In this document: positions 10,017 to 18,513 of the stretch, piece by piece
How positions within the stretch are numbered: position 1 is the first letter of the stretch
How the letters are laid out: every line of letters starts with the position of its first letter
DNA from: Streptomyces scopuliridis RB72
GTDB lineage: Bacteria; Actinomycetota; Actinomycetes; Streptomycetales; Streptomycetaceae
Assembly: GCF_000718095.1 (NCBI RefSeq)
Contig: NZ_JOEI01000020.1
Location: forward strand, 1 to 64,000
Direction: 5' to 3'
DNA: 64,000 nucleotides
The notes under the pieces: generated by a model
Seen by the model: the letters and a program-made list of their open reading frames with translations, nothing else
Told to the model about the DNA's origin: nothing
Database searches by the model: none
Position numbers and translations under genes: made by a program

Positions 10017-10718
10017 TCATGGCAGCTTGACCGTCACGCAGGCGGGGGCAGTCGGGGAACGTGTCGTGCACTGACTTTTTCCCCTGTCCCCGCTGTTGGA
10101 GACGTTGATCGTGAGATGCGTTTCGTTCTTCTTCAGCGTGAGCGGAATGGTGACTGTCTGGTCTATCTGCCCCATGTCGTCCGGCCTGAGCGAGCCTGAA
10201 TAGAGTTCCGTGGTCGCCACGTCGCCATGACTCCGGTACAGCGACCGCGCGAACGCCGCCACGTGATCGTTGCGGTCCACGCCGACCGCGTGGACGGTGA
10301 ACGTCAAGGAGACATGGGGCCGTTGGCCCTTGAGGCTCACGCTCGTCACGGTGGGTCTGCCGTTCCCGCCGGCGGCGAGGGCGGCGACGATCAAGGAGGC
10401 CACGAGAGCGGCGACATACGCCGTGCTGCCGAAGATCAGGAGCGGTCTCTGCCTGGCGAAGTACGCGTAGAAGCTCAAGGCCACGGCGGTGATGGCCAGC
10501 ACGGGCGCGAGCAGGGTCAACCAGGTGTGATTGTTCAGCGCGACGAAGAGCCTGTCGCTGTCCATGCCCAGGACAGTGAGCAGGCCCGCCAGAGCGATGA
10601 GCGAGCCCCAGAGGGTGTTCGACACCTCGCCCAGCGGGTTCTCGGCCTCTGCTGCCGCCGGCTGAGGCGACTGGTCGGCGGATCGACTGTTGTCCGGTGC
10701 TGCTGGGAGGTCCCCCAT
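10017..10718 (-). CDS. Predicted membrane protein with three N-terminal TM helices and an outer C-terminal domain, unknown function
   Basis: I do not recognise this 233-residue protein. After an acidic, Pro/Ala-rich cytoplasmic N-terminus come three hydrophobic segments (about residues 34-52, 61-84 and 90-116), then a polar C-terminal half of about 115 residues rich in beta-type strands (VSLTFTVHAVGV, QTVTIPLTLKKNETHLTINVSNSG), with two cysteines near the end that could form a disulfide. The ATG at 10718 has GGAG at suitable spacing. It is divergent from the glycosyltransferase gene and has no obvious operon partner. Confidence 0.65.
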   Translation of the reverse strand: MGDLPAAPDNSRSADQSPQPAAAEAENPLGEVSNTLWGSLIALAGLLTVLGMDSDRLFVALNNHTWLTLLAPVLAITAVALSFYAYFARQRPLLIFGSTAYVAALVASLIVAALAAGGNGRPTVTSVSLKGQRPHVSLTFTVHAVGVDRNDHVAAFARSLYRSHGDVATTELYSGSLRPDDMGQIDQTVTIPLTLKKNETHLTINVSNSGDRGKSQCTTRSPTAPACVTVKLP

Positions 10719-10943
10719 CGCGTCTCCGTAACTAGCAGGCAAGTCCACCCATCCTGGCCCCGGACGTGACGGAGCGACAAGATGCCAGGTCACGGAGAAA
10801 CAGCCAGGCGAGGGCAGCCTCTGACGAGGTGTCACCGGCGTCGGGCGAACACGCACCCGATCGCCGGACACGGAACCGACGCGGTTGCCTCAAGACCGTG
10901 TAACGAGTGGAACGCCAAGGTGAACAACGTGGTCTGTACCTGC

Positions 10944-12209
10944 ATGAAGATTTCTTTACTCATTCACAACGCCTATGGGATAGGGGGGACCATCACCACG
11001 ACGTACAACCTGGCCGGTGCACTGGCCGAGCGGCATGAGGTGGAAATCGTCTCCGTGCTCCGGCACCGGGAGAGCCCGGCCCTGACACCGGACCCACGCA
11101 TACGGCTGCGCCCGCTCGTGGACCTGCGGCAGGAGAAGGAGCACCCGCTGCATCTGCGCCCGGCGAAGGTGTTCCCCTTGTACGAGTACCGCCACGGCCA
11201 GTACAGCGAGCTCACCGACCAGCGGATCGGGGAGTTCCTGGCGGCGACGGACGCCGATGTCGTCGTGGGCACGCGGCCGGGCCTCAATGTGCACATCGCC
11301 CTCCAGGCTCCGGCCCGGACCGTACGGGTGGGGCAGGAACACCTCACCCTGGACAACCATCCGCCGAGACTGCGCCGCGTACTGCGCCGGGTCTATCCGC
11401 GCCTGGACGCCCTGACCACCGTCACCCACGCCGACGCCGCCGCGTACCGCAGGAAGATGCGGCTGCCGGGTGTACGCGTGGAAGCGCTGCCCAACAGCGT
11501 CCCCGACCCGTCGCTCCCGCCCTCGGACGGCACCGCTCCCGTCGTGGTGGCCGCGGGCCGGCTGGTCCCGGTGAAGCGGTACGACCTGCTCATCGAGGCG
11601 TTCGCGGCAGTGGTGGCCGAGCGTCCCGACTGGCAGTTGCGCGTGTACGGCAAGGGTGAGGAACACGACCGGCTGAGACGGCTCATCGAGGAACTCGGCC
11701 TGTACGACAACGTTTTCCTCATGGGCGCCGCGACCCCGATGGAGGCCGAGTGGGCCAAGGGCTCGATCGCCGCCGCGACATCGAACTTCGAGCCCTTCGG
11801 CATGACGATCGTCGAGGCGATGCGCAGCGGTCTCCCCGTCGTCAGCACCGACTGCCCGCACGGCCCGGCCGAGATCATCGAGGACGGAGCGGACGGCAGG
11901 CTGGTGCCCGTCGGCGACCGCGAGGCCCTCTCGGCCGCCCTGCTCGACCTCGTACGCGACGACGAGACACGCCGCCGGATGGGCCGCACGGCGCTGAAGA
12001 ACTCCGCGCGGTACGCCCCTGGGCCGGTCGTGGCACAGGCCGAGGAACTGTTCGGCGCGCTGGCGTCGGCGAAGGCGGCCGGCCGTCCGGCCGCCGCGCG
12101 CACCACCGGCATCGACCGCGCTCTGGTGACCGGCGGCTACGCGGCCCGCGACGCCGCCTACTCGGCGGCCAGCACCATCCTCAAGACCGTACGGAAGGCG
12201 AGGCGATGA
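10944..12209 (+). CDS. Glycosyltransferase family 4 protein with a TTA leucine codon
   Basis: This 421-residue GT-B enzyme transfers a sugar from a nucleotide donor; acceptor unknown. It begins MKISLLIHNAYGIGGTITTTYNLA, with the glycine-rich loop of family 4. It carries the second Rossmann domain from about residue 195 (VVVAAGRLVPVKRYDLLIEAF) and the EPFGMTIVEAMRSGLPVVST nucleotide-sugar signature near 280-300. Codon 5 is TTA (10956-10958), so translation should depend on the bldA tRNA. The start is uncertain: GTG at 10929 sits better behind AAGG. Its stop overlaps the next gene (ATGA). The pair may modify a cell-surface polymer or lipid. Confidence 0.87.
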   Translation: MKISLLIHNAYGIGGTITTTYNLAGALAERHEVEIVSVLRHRESPALTPDPRIRLRPLVDLRQEKEHPLHLRPAKVFPLYEYRHGQYSELTDQRIGEFLAATDADVVVGTRPGLNVHIALQAPARTVRVGQEHLTLDNHPPRLRRVLRRVYPRLDALTTVTHADAAAYRRKMRLPGVRVEALPNSVPDPSLPPSDGTAPVVVAAGRLVPVKRYDLLIEAFAAVVAERPDWQLRVYGKGEEHDRLRRLIEELGLYDNVFLMGAATPMEAEWAKGSIAAATSNFEPFGMTIVEAMRSGLPVVSTDCPHGPAEIIEDGADGRLVPVGDREALSAALLDLVRDDETRRRMGRTALKNSARYAPGPVVAQAEELFGALASAKAAGRPAAARTTGIDRALVTGGYAARDAAYSAASTILKTVRKARR

Positions 12210-13096
12210 GCCCGGACCGCGACGCAAGCGTCCGCGACGGAAACCCGCGCGAGGAAGGGCCACTCGCCGAGAGACCGCGCCCTCGCGCCGACTGCACGGT
12301 GGACGGGGAGAACCGGCTCACCATACGGCTCACCGCCCCGGCCACGCCGACGGCCCAGGCCCCGGCCTCCCGGCCCCAGCTGCTCCTGCGCCTGCGCCCG
12401 CCGAAGGGACAGCCCGAACAGGTCAGGCGCGTGTTCGACCTGGAACCGGCGCCCGGCCAGGACCGCTGGCAGGCGACCATCGAGCCGTCGCCCGCCTTCA
12501 CGGAGGGCCGGTGGGACGCCTACGTCCTCCCCGCGCCCGGCGAGCCGCGCCGACGGCTCCTCCCCGGCGTCCGTGACCTGCGAGCCCTGGTGACGGGCCG
12601 CGCTCCCGACAGGACTTCCTCACCCCTGGCGGTCCGGATCCCGTACGCCACTCTGGACGGCTACTTCGCCGTACGCGCCTGGCTGCGCCCCAGACACGCG
12701 GAAGCGGACCGTATCCATGTCGCCGACGGCGCGATGACGGTACGGGGCAGGCTCTTCGGCGCCGAACTGGACACCGGAGCGGCGGCACTGCTGCGCCGCC
12801 GGGGAACGGGCGGCACCGTACGGGAGGTGGAGCTGACCGCCCGGGGCGATCACGTCTTCTCCTTCACCGCCGGCTACCGGGACCTGCTGAGTACACCGGG
12901 CGCGGGCCCGGGGGTGTGGGACGTGTTCGTACGCCCGTCCGCGGACGCCCCACGGATCCGGCTGGCCCGGCTCCTGGACGACCTCGCGGACCGCAAGAAG
13001 GTCTTCGTGTACCCGGCCACGGCGCTCGACGGCCTGAATGTGCGCCCGTACTACACGGTCGACAACGACTTGTCGGTGGAGATCACGGCAGCCTGA
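12206..13096 (+). CDS. Unknown protein translationally coupled to the glycosyltransferase
   Basis: This 296-residue protein has no signal peptide or membrane helix and no motif I recognise. It is rich in beta-strand-like segments alternating with charged turns (NRLTIRLTAP, QLLLRLRPP, RWDAYVLPAPGEPRRRLLPG, VWDVFVRPS, KVFVYPATALDGLNVRPYYTVDNDLSVEI). That looks like two or three repeated beta-sandwich units of about 100 residues, with the W-D-A/V-Y/F-V motif recurring. The start ATG overlaps the glycosyltransferase stop, so the two are made together. It may be a specificity or scaffold partner of the transferase. Confidence 0.7.
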   Translation: MSPDRDASVRDGNPREEGPLAERPRPRADCTVDGENRLTIRLTAPATPTAQAPASRPQLLLRLRPPKGQPEQVRRVFDLEPAPGQDRWQATIEPSPAFTEGRWDAYVLPAPGEPRRRLLPGVRDLRALVTGRAPDRTSSPLAVRIPYATLDGYFAVRAWLRPRHAEADRIHVADGAMTVRGRLFGAELDTGAAALLRRRGTGGTVREVELTARGDHVFSFTAGYRDLLSTPGAGPGVWDVFVRPSADAPRIRLARLLDDLADRKKVFVYPATALDGLNVRPYYTVDNDLSVEITAA

Positions 13097-13145
13097 GGGG
13101 GTGCGGGGCTTTCGGCCGGCCCGGCGCCGCGGGCCCCCGGGTCCC

Positions 13146-13174
13146 GGCGCCCCGGGCGGCCCGCCCGGGGCGCC
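13146..13174. terminator. GC-rich hairpin in convergent gap
   Basis: Inverted arms 13146-13159 and 13161-13174 form a very GC-rich stem between the stop of the 296-residue gene and the stop of the convergent response regulator. The rest of 13097-13273 holds nothing I can support. Confidence 0.6.
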
Positions 13175-13273
13175 GCTCGGAAGGCCGTTCAGCTGGACTC
13201 GTTCGCCACGGCAGAGGACGCGGCGCGGATGTTCCCGGCTCAGATCCCACTGAGCATGTACGAGGACGAGTCC

Positions 13274-13945
13274 TCAGCGGGGCAGTGTGACGAGCCCCAT
13301 CTCATAGGCGGTGATCACGAGTTGAACCCGGTCCCGGGCGCCCAGTTTGGTGAGCAGACGTGACACGTGCGACTTGGCGGTGGCCACCGTGATGAAGAGA
13401 TCCTCCGCGATCTCGGTGTTCGACCGGCCGCGCCCGACCAGGGTCAGGACTTCCCGTTCCCGCTCGGTGATGCCCACGACCGGCCGGGGAGTACGCTCCG
13501 GGGCAGCCACGGGGCGCCTGACGAAGTCCGCGATCAGACGGCGCGTCACACCGGGCGCGATCAGTGCGTCGCCGGCGGCGACCACGCGGATCGCCGCGAG
13601 GATGTCGTCCAGCGCCATGTCCTTGACCACGAAGCCGCTCGCACCGGCCCGGAGCGCGCCGTAGACGTGGTCGTCCTCGTCGAAGGTGGTCAGGACGAGG
13701 ACGCGGGTCGTCGCCGGACCGGCCATGATCAGGCGAGTGGCCTCGATCCCGTCCATGCCGGGCATCCGGATATCCATCACCACGACATCGGGACTGACAT
13801 CCCCGACCAGTCGGACCGCCTCGGCGCCGGTGGCGGCCTCACCGACGACCTCCAGGTCCGGCTGATCCGCCATGATCACGCGCAGACCGGATCGTACCAA
13901 CGGCTGGTCGTCGGCGAGCAGGACACGAATGGGCCTGCCGGTCAT
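13274..13945 (-). CDS. NarL/LuxR-type two-component response regulator
   Basis: This 223-residue regulator has an N-terminal receiver domain and a C-terminal LuxR helix-turn-helix. The receiver shows the acidic pair LLADDQ, the phospho-acceptor Asp in VVVMDIRMPGMDG (about residue 57), the conserved Thr in LVLTTF and Lys in VVKD. The DNA-binding domain carries ITEREREVLTLVGRGRSNTEIAEDLFITVATAKSHVSRLLTKLG. It overlaps the 3' end of the kinase gene by four bases, so the two are coupled. The adjacent divergent ABC exporter is the likely target. Confidence 0.93.
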   Translation of the reverse strand: MTGRPIRVLLADDQPLVRSGLRVIMADQPDLEVVGEAATGAEAVRLVGDVSPDVVVMDIRMPGMDGIEATRLIMAGPATTRVLVLTTFDEDDHVYGALRAGASGFVVKDMALDDILAAIRVVAAGDALIAPGVTRRLIADFVRRPVAAPERTPRPVVGITEREREVLTLVGRGRSNTEIAEDLFITVATAKSHVSRLLTKLGARDRVQLVITAYEMGLVTLPR

Positions 13946-15117
13946 CGGGCCTCCACCGGAACTCCGACGGGTTCGGGTAGCGGCAGCCGCGCCGCTACCC
14001 GGAAGCCTCCCTCGGGACGCGGCCCGGCGCTGAGGCGGCCGTGCAGCAGTCCGACCCGCTCCCGCATGCCCACGATGCCGAAGCCGTGGGCCGAGCCGTT
14101 CCCGGTGGCGCCGCGCCCGTCGTCGACGACCTCCACGGACAGCTCCTCATCCCCGTAGCCGATGGTCACCCGGCAATGCCCGGTGCCCGCATGGCGGACC
14201 ACGTTGGTCAGCGCCTCCTGAACGATACGGTAGGCGGACAGGTCGATGTCGGTCGGCAAAGGACGCTGCTCCCCACTGCGCCGCACGTCGACCCGTACCC
14301 CCGCGTCGGCCGTCGCCGCCGCCAGCCGTTCGATGTCCGCCAGACCCGGCGAGGGCGCGAGAGGCGCCTGCCCCGAGGCCGTCGCGCCCAGGTCGGCCTG
14401 ACGAAGCGCCACCAGCGTGCGCCGAAGGCCCGACAGGGTCTCTCTGCTGGTGGCCTCGATGGCTCGCAGTGCCTCGCGGGCCTCCGCGGGCTGCGTCTCG
14501 ATGACCCGGCTCCCCACTCCGGCCTGGATGGCGATGATGCCGATACTGTGCGCGACCATGTCGTGCAACTCCCGTGCGATCCGCAGCCGTTCGGCGGTCA
14601 CGGCCTCGGCCACCTCCTGCGAACGCAGCGCCACCGTGTGCTCGCGGCGCTCGCGACTCAGCAGGCCGACCATGCAGGACGCGGCCATCGCCAAGAAGGC
14701 GATCACGCCATTGACCGTCACGTTGTCCCCGTGCGCGAAGCCGGCGGTCAGCAGGATCTGCACGGTGAAAGATATCGCCACGGCGACGATCGAGGCCCGC
14801 CGCGTGCTGGTGGCGACAATGAAGCCCAGGACGAGGTCCACCGCCAGATACGGCAGGAACTGGCCCTGATACGACGCCGACGTACTGGCGGCGACGGGGC
14901 CAGGAACGAACACCACCACGGCGGTGGACCCGAAGACCGTCATGGCCAGAGCCATGCGCGGCGCCCGGCGCAGCACACCGACGAGCAGGCTCGCGGCCAG
15001 CAGCGCCCCGACACCGTGGACCGTGCCGGAAGCCCGCGGCGCACCCCCCACCAGCAGAACCAGTACGACGAGGTACAGGACACCCCCCACCCGGGCCATG
15101 ACCTTCGAACCCGTCAT
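13942..15117 (-). CDS. Sensor histidine kinase (NarL-partner type)
   Basis: This 391-residue membrane kinase has five or six hydrophobic segments in the first 165 residues with very short loops, so it probably senses membrane stress and not a soluble ligand. The dimerisation domain contains ARELHDMVAHSIGIIAIQAG with the phosphorylated His. The HATPase domain follows (YRIVQEALTNVVRHAG, VVDDGRG, GFGIVGMRERV). The ATG at 15117 is chosen because homologous kinases begin just before the first TM helix; the leader lacks a strong ribosome site. It faces an ABC exporter across about 208 bp, an arrangement common for antibiotic or lipid-stress export systems. Confidence 0.92.
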   Translation of the reverse strand: MTGSKVMARVGGVLYLVVLVLLVGGAPRASGTVHGVGALLAASLLVGVLRRAPRMALAMTVFGSTAVVVFVPGPVAASTSASYQGQFLPYLAVDLVLGFIVATSTRRASIVAVAISFTVQILLTAGFAHGDNVTVNGVIAFLAMAASCMVGLLSRERREHTVALRSQEVAEAVTAERLRIARELHDMVAHSIGIIAIQAGVGSRVIETQPAEAREALRAIEATSRETLSGLRRTLVALRQADLGATASGQAPLAPSPGLADIERLAAATADAGVRVDVRRSGEQRPLPTDIDLSAYRIVQEALTNVVRHAGTGHCRVTIGYGDEELSVEVVDDGRGATGNGSAHGFGIVGMRERVGLLHGRLSAGPRPEGGFRVAARLPLPEPVGVPVEAR

Positions 15118-15325
15118 CGGCGGTGTGCCTTTTCGAGAGGGAGGCCGCGACGCGAAACGCGCGCGGGCAACGGGGTGTTCGGTGTGGCGTCCATGCCGCG
15201 AGACTAACCAGCCGCTGCCCGCCGCGGCATCGGCCCGGGGACGTACGCCCGCGGGCCAACCCGGCCGCGCGATTGCCGCCCTCGGCCCCATGACCGGACG
15301 GAGGCCTCGCGGCAGGGTTGGTCCG

Positions 15326-16246
15326 GTGATCGAAGTCAACGAACTCACCAAACGCTACGGCGACAAGACCGCCGTCGACCGTCTGTCCTTCACCGTCCAC
15401 CCGGGGCGAGTCACCGGATTCCTCGGACCCAACGGAGCCGGCAAGACCACCACCCTGCGGATGATCCTCGGCCTGGACGCACCCACCGGCGGCGCCACCA
15501 CCGTCAGCGGCGTCCGCTTCCGCGGCCACCCGCGCGGACTGCGGCACGTCGGCGCCCTCCTCGACGCCAACCAGGTCCACGGCGGACGGAGCGCCGCGGC
15601 CCACCTGTCCGCCCTGGCCCGCAGCAACGGCATCCCGCCGCGCCGGGTGGACGAGGTGCTGCGGGAGGTGGGGCTGGCCGACGCGGCGACCCGCCGGATC
15701 GGCGGATTCTCGCTCGGCATGAAGCAGCGGCTGGGCATCGCCACCGCCCTGCTCGGCGACCCGCCCGTGCTGATGTTCGACGAGCCGGTCAACGGCATGG
15801 ACCCCGAGGGCGTGCTCTGGATGCGCCGCCTCTTCCGGCGCCTGGCGGACGAGGGTCGCACGGTCTTCCTCTCCAGCCATCTGATGTCGGAGATGGAGAA
15901 CACCGCCGACCAGCTCGTCGTCATCGGCCGGGGCCGGCTCATCGCCGCCGAGTCGGTACGGGACTTCGCCGCCCGCAGCACCCGCCTCAGCGTCGTGGTG
16001 GGCACACCGCTGGCCGCCGAGCTGGCAGCGGTGCTGACCGCCGCGGGCGCGTCGGTCGAGCCGGAGGGCTCGGCGGGCGCCGAGAAGCTCGCCGTGACCG
16101 GGCTGCCGGCGGACCGGATCGGAGCGCTCGCCCTCAAGAACCGGATCCCGTTGAACGAACTGACCACCCGGACCGCCTCACTGGAGGAAGCCTTCATGGA
16201 ACTCACCGCCGACAGCGTCGAGTACCTGGCGGGAGAGCCCCGATGA
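15326..16246 (+). CDS. ABC transporter ATP-binding protein (DrrA/CcmA-type exporter)
   Basis: This 306-residue ATPase shows Walker A GPNGAGKTT (about 33-41), a signature loop degenerate from LSGGQ (GGFSLGMKQRLG) and Walker B VLMFDEPVNGMDP, followed by the H-loop SSHLMSE. A C-terminal extension of about 90 residues is typical of drug and lipid exporter ATPases. The GTG start at 15326 is 9 nt after AGGG. It overlaps the permease start (ATGA). The pair should form an exporter energised from the cytoplasm; the divergent two-component system probably induces it. Confidence 0.93.
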   Translation: MIEVNELTKRYGDKTAVDRLSFTVHPGRVTGFLGPNGAGKTTTLRMILGLDAPTGGATTVSGVRFRGHPRGLRHVGALLDANQVHGGRSAAAHLSALARSNGIPPRRVDEVLREVGLADAATRRIGGFSLGMKQRLGIATALLGDPPVLMFDEPVNGMDPEGVLWMRRLFRRLADEGRTVFLSSHLMSEMENTADQLVVIGRGRLIAAESVRDFAARSTRLSVVVGTPLAAELAAVLTAAGASVEPEGSAGAEKLAVTGLPADRIGALALKNRIPLNELTTRTASLEEAFMELTADSVEYLAGEPR

Positions 16247-17097
16247 CCGCATCCACCTCCGTCCCCCCGACCGCCTCGCCCCCGCCGGTGTCCGAGCCGG
16301 CCGCCCGCTTCCGCGACCTGCTCGCCTCCGAGTGGATCAAGATGCGGTCGCTGCGCTCCACCCCGTGGACGATCACACTCACCACCCTGTTCGTCATCGG
16401 GTCCGCCGCGGTGGCGGCGCTCGCGGACTACAACAAGCTCGCCGGCTCCGGAGCGAGTACGCGGGAGCCCCGCGACTTCCTGCCCTTCGACGCCTATCCG
16501 GCGGCCGGCTACCTGACGCTGATGCTGGTCGCCGGCAGCATCGGCGCCGTCACCGTCGTGAGCGAGTACAGCAGCGGCCTGATCCGCACCACCACCGTGG
16601 CCGTCCCAGCGCGCGGCTCGGTGGTACTGGCCAAGGCGGCTGTCACCGCCGCGCTCTGGACAGTGGTCGGCACGGCCATCGCCACCGGTTCCTTCCTGGT
16701 CTCCCAGGCCATCCTGAACGGGCGGCACGCCGGGGTCCCCATCACCCACCCTGGGGTGCTCCGGGCGCTGGTGGCATCCGCGCTACTGGCCCCGGTCTGC
16801 GCACTGATCGGCCTGGGCCTCGGCGTCCTGATCCGGCACAGCGCCACGACCGTGCTCACCGTCGCCTTCACGCTGCTGATGCTGCCCACGATCTTCTCGC
16901 GGAGCGAGCGCTGGTCCGCCGACATCAACCACGCGATGCCGGTGACCGCCTGGAGGCGCCTCGTCCAGAACTGGCCGCCGGATCCCGAATCCCTCGCATA
17001 CACCGCGACGGTCCCCGGCTCCTGGATCGTGTACGTGCTCTGGCCGCTGATCGCGGTCGCACTCGCTGTGGCCGTCGTGCGCCGCCGCGACGTGTGA
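16243..17097 (+). CDS. ABC transporter permease (ABC-2 type)
   Basis: This 284-residue integral membrane protein has about six hydrophobic segments. After a Pro-rich cytoplasmic N-terminus, ASEWIKMRSLRSTPWTI precedes TM1, the hallmark of actinobacterial ABC-2 permeases. SEYSSGLIRTTTVAVPARGSVVLAK between TM2 and TM3 is the conserved coupling region, and the protein ends in an RRRDV tail. It is translationally coupled to the ATPase by ATGA. Substrate unknown. Confidence 0.92.
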   Translation: MTASTSVPPTASPPPVSEPAARFRDLLASEWIKMRSLRSTPWTITLTTLFVIGSAAVAALADYNKLAGSGASTREPRDFLPFDAYPAAGYLTLMLVAGSIGAVTVVSEYSSGLIRTTTVAVPARGSVVLAKAAVTAALWTVVGTAIATGSFLVSQAILNGRHAGVPITHPGVLRALVASALLAPVCALIGLGLGVLIRHSATTVLTVAFTLLMLPTIFSRSERWSADINHAMPVTAWRRLVQNWPPDPESLAYTATVPGSWIVYVLWPLIAVALAVAVVRRRDV

Positions 17098-17114
17098 ACG
17101 TCTCGTCAGGCGGT

Positions 17115-18311
17115 TCATGTCCGGGCGGTCCGACGCTGGGCACGCGCTCGCAGAGCGATGGTCACGACGGCCGCGTCCTCGGGGCGTCGTACGTCGCGCC
17201 CCGTCAGCCGGGCGAAGCGCTGGAGGCGGTGCTGAACGGTGTTGCGATGGCAGTACAGCGCCGCGGCGGTGTCGGCGATCGAGCCGCTGCCCGAAAGGTG
17301 CAGGCTGACCGTCTCAAGGAGGCGGTCCGCCTCGGCAGCCGGCACTGCCTCGCCGAAGAGGCCGCTCAGCACCTCGTCGGCGAGATCTTTGTCCAGCCCC
17401 TCGGCGCGGTGAACCAGCACGTCCAGCCAGCTGTCCTGGAGGCGCCGAGGACCGGCGGCGTCAGGGGGCAGGACGCGGGATGTGGCTGTGGCGAGTTCGA
17501 CGGCGTGCGGCACCGAGGCCAGCCCGGTCACTGCCGTCGCCACCCCGCACGGGGTCCCCTGGAGTCGTCCGATGACGTGGTCCTGCGTGGTGCGCCGGCC
17601 GAGCTGCACCGTGAGGACGACGTCGGAGGCCACGGGCTGGAGCTGGAGAGGCACGTCGACGGCTCGCAGCTCCGCCGTGGCTCGGCGCATGCCTGCCCCG
17701 TGGTGGGATGCGCTCACCACACTGAGGAACCCGGCTGTCGGGTCGAAGCCCAGCGCCAGTGCGGCGTCGCTCACGACGGTCGGGTTGCGCCCCTCGGTCT
17801 CCAGGAGGCGGGAGAACCACATGCGGCGCTCGTCCTCGGTGCGGCGCCCCATCTCCAGGACGGTGCGCTGGTAGGCGGTCATGATGCCGGTGACGTGCCG
17901 CTCCACCGCCTCCCATACGTGGTGCGCTGAGCCGACCAGCCGCGCCGCGTGTTCGGCACCGGCCTTGCGGACGAGCGCGGCCCACACCACACGGAAGTCG
18001 AGACGCGCCGCCTCCAGAAGCAGGGCGAGCGGGACGCCCTGGCGGGCACGCAGCTCGCCCACACGCTCGGACACGGAGGCGATGTTCTCGGGCACCGGCA
18101 ACTGGGCGGCTGTGCGCAGCAGCAGCTCGAAAGCCTGCCAGGCCGACGCGCGGAAGTCGTCGTCGGAGACGCGGTCGGCGTAGTCGGCCCGCACCGGCCG
18201 CACGCACTCGATCCATACGTCGACCAGGTAGTCGATCTCCTCCAGGCACTGGCGCGCCAGCTCCGCGACCTGTGGATCCGGCGAAGGGAACAGAAGAGGG
18301 TCGGAGTGCAT
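17115..18311 (-). CDS. PucR/CdaR-type transcriptional regulator
   Basis: This regulator of about 398 residues has a helical N-terminal sensory domain (ERVGELRARQGVPLALLLEAARLDFRVVW), a central GGDEF-like region and the C-terminal PucR helix-turn-helix (GSIADTAAALYCHRNTVQHRLQRFARLTGRD). Two starts fit: GTG at 18317 and ATG at 18311; the ATG has the better spacing to GAGG. It is divergent from the TPP enzyme and aldehyde dehydrogenase genes. A 12-bp palindrome, GTGCATATGCAC, overlaps its own start, suggesting autoregulation. It is clearly paralogous to the regulator at 25688-26845. Confidence 0.88.
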   Translation of the reverse strand: MHSDPLLFPSPDPQVAELARQCLEEIDYLVDVWIECVRPVRADYADRVSDDDFRASAWQAFELLLRTAAQLPVPENIASVSERVGELRARQGVPLALLLEAARLDFRVVWAALVRKAGAEHAARLVGSAHHVWEAVERHVTGIMTAYQRTVLEMGRRTEDERRMWFSRLLETEGRNPTVVSDAALALGFDPTAGFLSVVSASHHGAGMRRATAELRAVDVPLQLQPVASDVVLTVQLGRRTTQDHVIGRLQGTPCGVATAVTGLASVPHAVELATATSRVLPPDAAGPRRLQDSWLDVLVHRAEGLDKDLADEVLSGLFGEAVPAAEADRLLETVSLHLSGSGSIADTAAALYCHRNTVQHRLQRFARLTGRDVRRPEDAAVVTIALRARAQRRTART

Positions 18312-18444
18312 ATGCACAATCCTCGGGGGTTCTCCGGAGATATTTCAACCTTGGCTCGCCACGGATCCCCCTTGATGCTGGGACTGTCCGGCAGGCTGGC
18401 GTCCTCCCTCCTGTCACCGCAGGAGGTGTCGCTGTGCATATGAC
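18306..18444. promoter_or_regulatory. Candidate PucR operator pair
   Basis: GTGCATATGCAC at 18306-18317 is a perfect 12-bp palindrome over the regulator start. A near copy, GTGCATATGAC, lies at 18434-18444, 70 bp before the TPP gene. A related sequence, GTGCACACGCAC, occurs upstream of the second PucR paralogue. Each of the two regulator-proximal copies is followed by AAnCCTC-type sequence. Confidence 0.45.
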
Positions 18445-18513
18445 GTGTTCCCCGATCGTCTTCGGCCGCTCCGCACCACCCGGAAATCATCCCCGCACCC
18501 TGAAGGCCATGGC

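Noticed and set aside
13097..13273. Possible coding remnant before the response regulator
   Set aside because: One frame (about 13193-13275) looks protein-like but has no start, length or similarity to support it.
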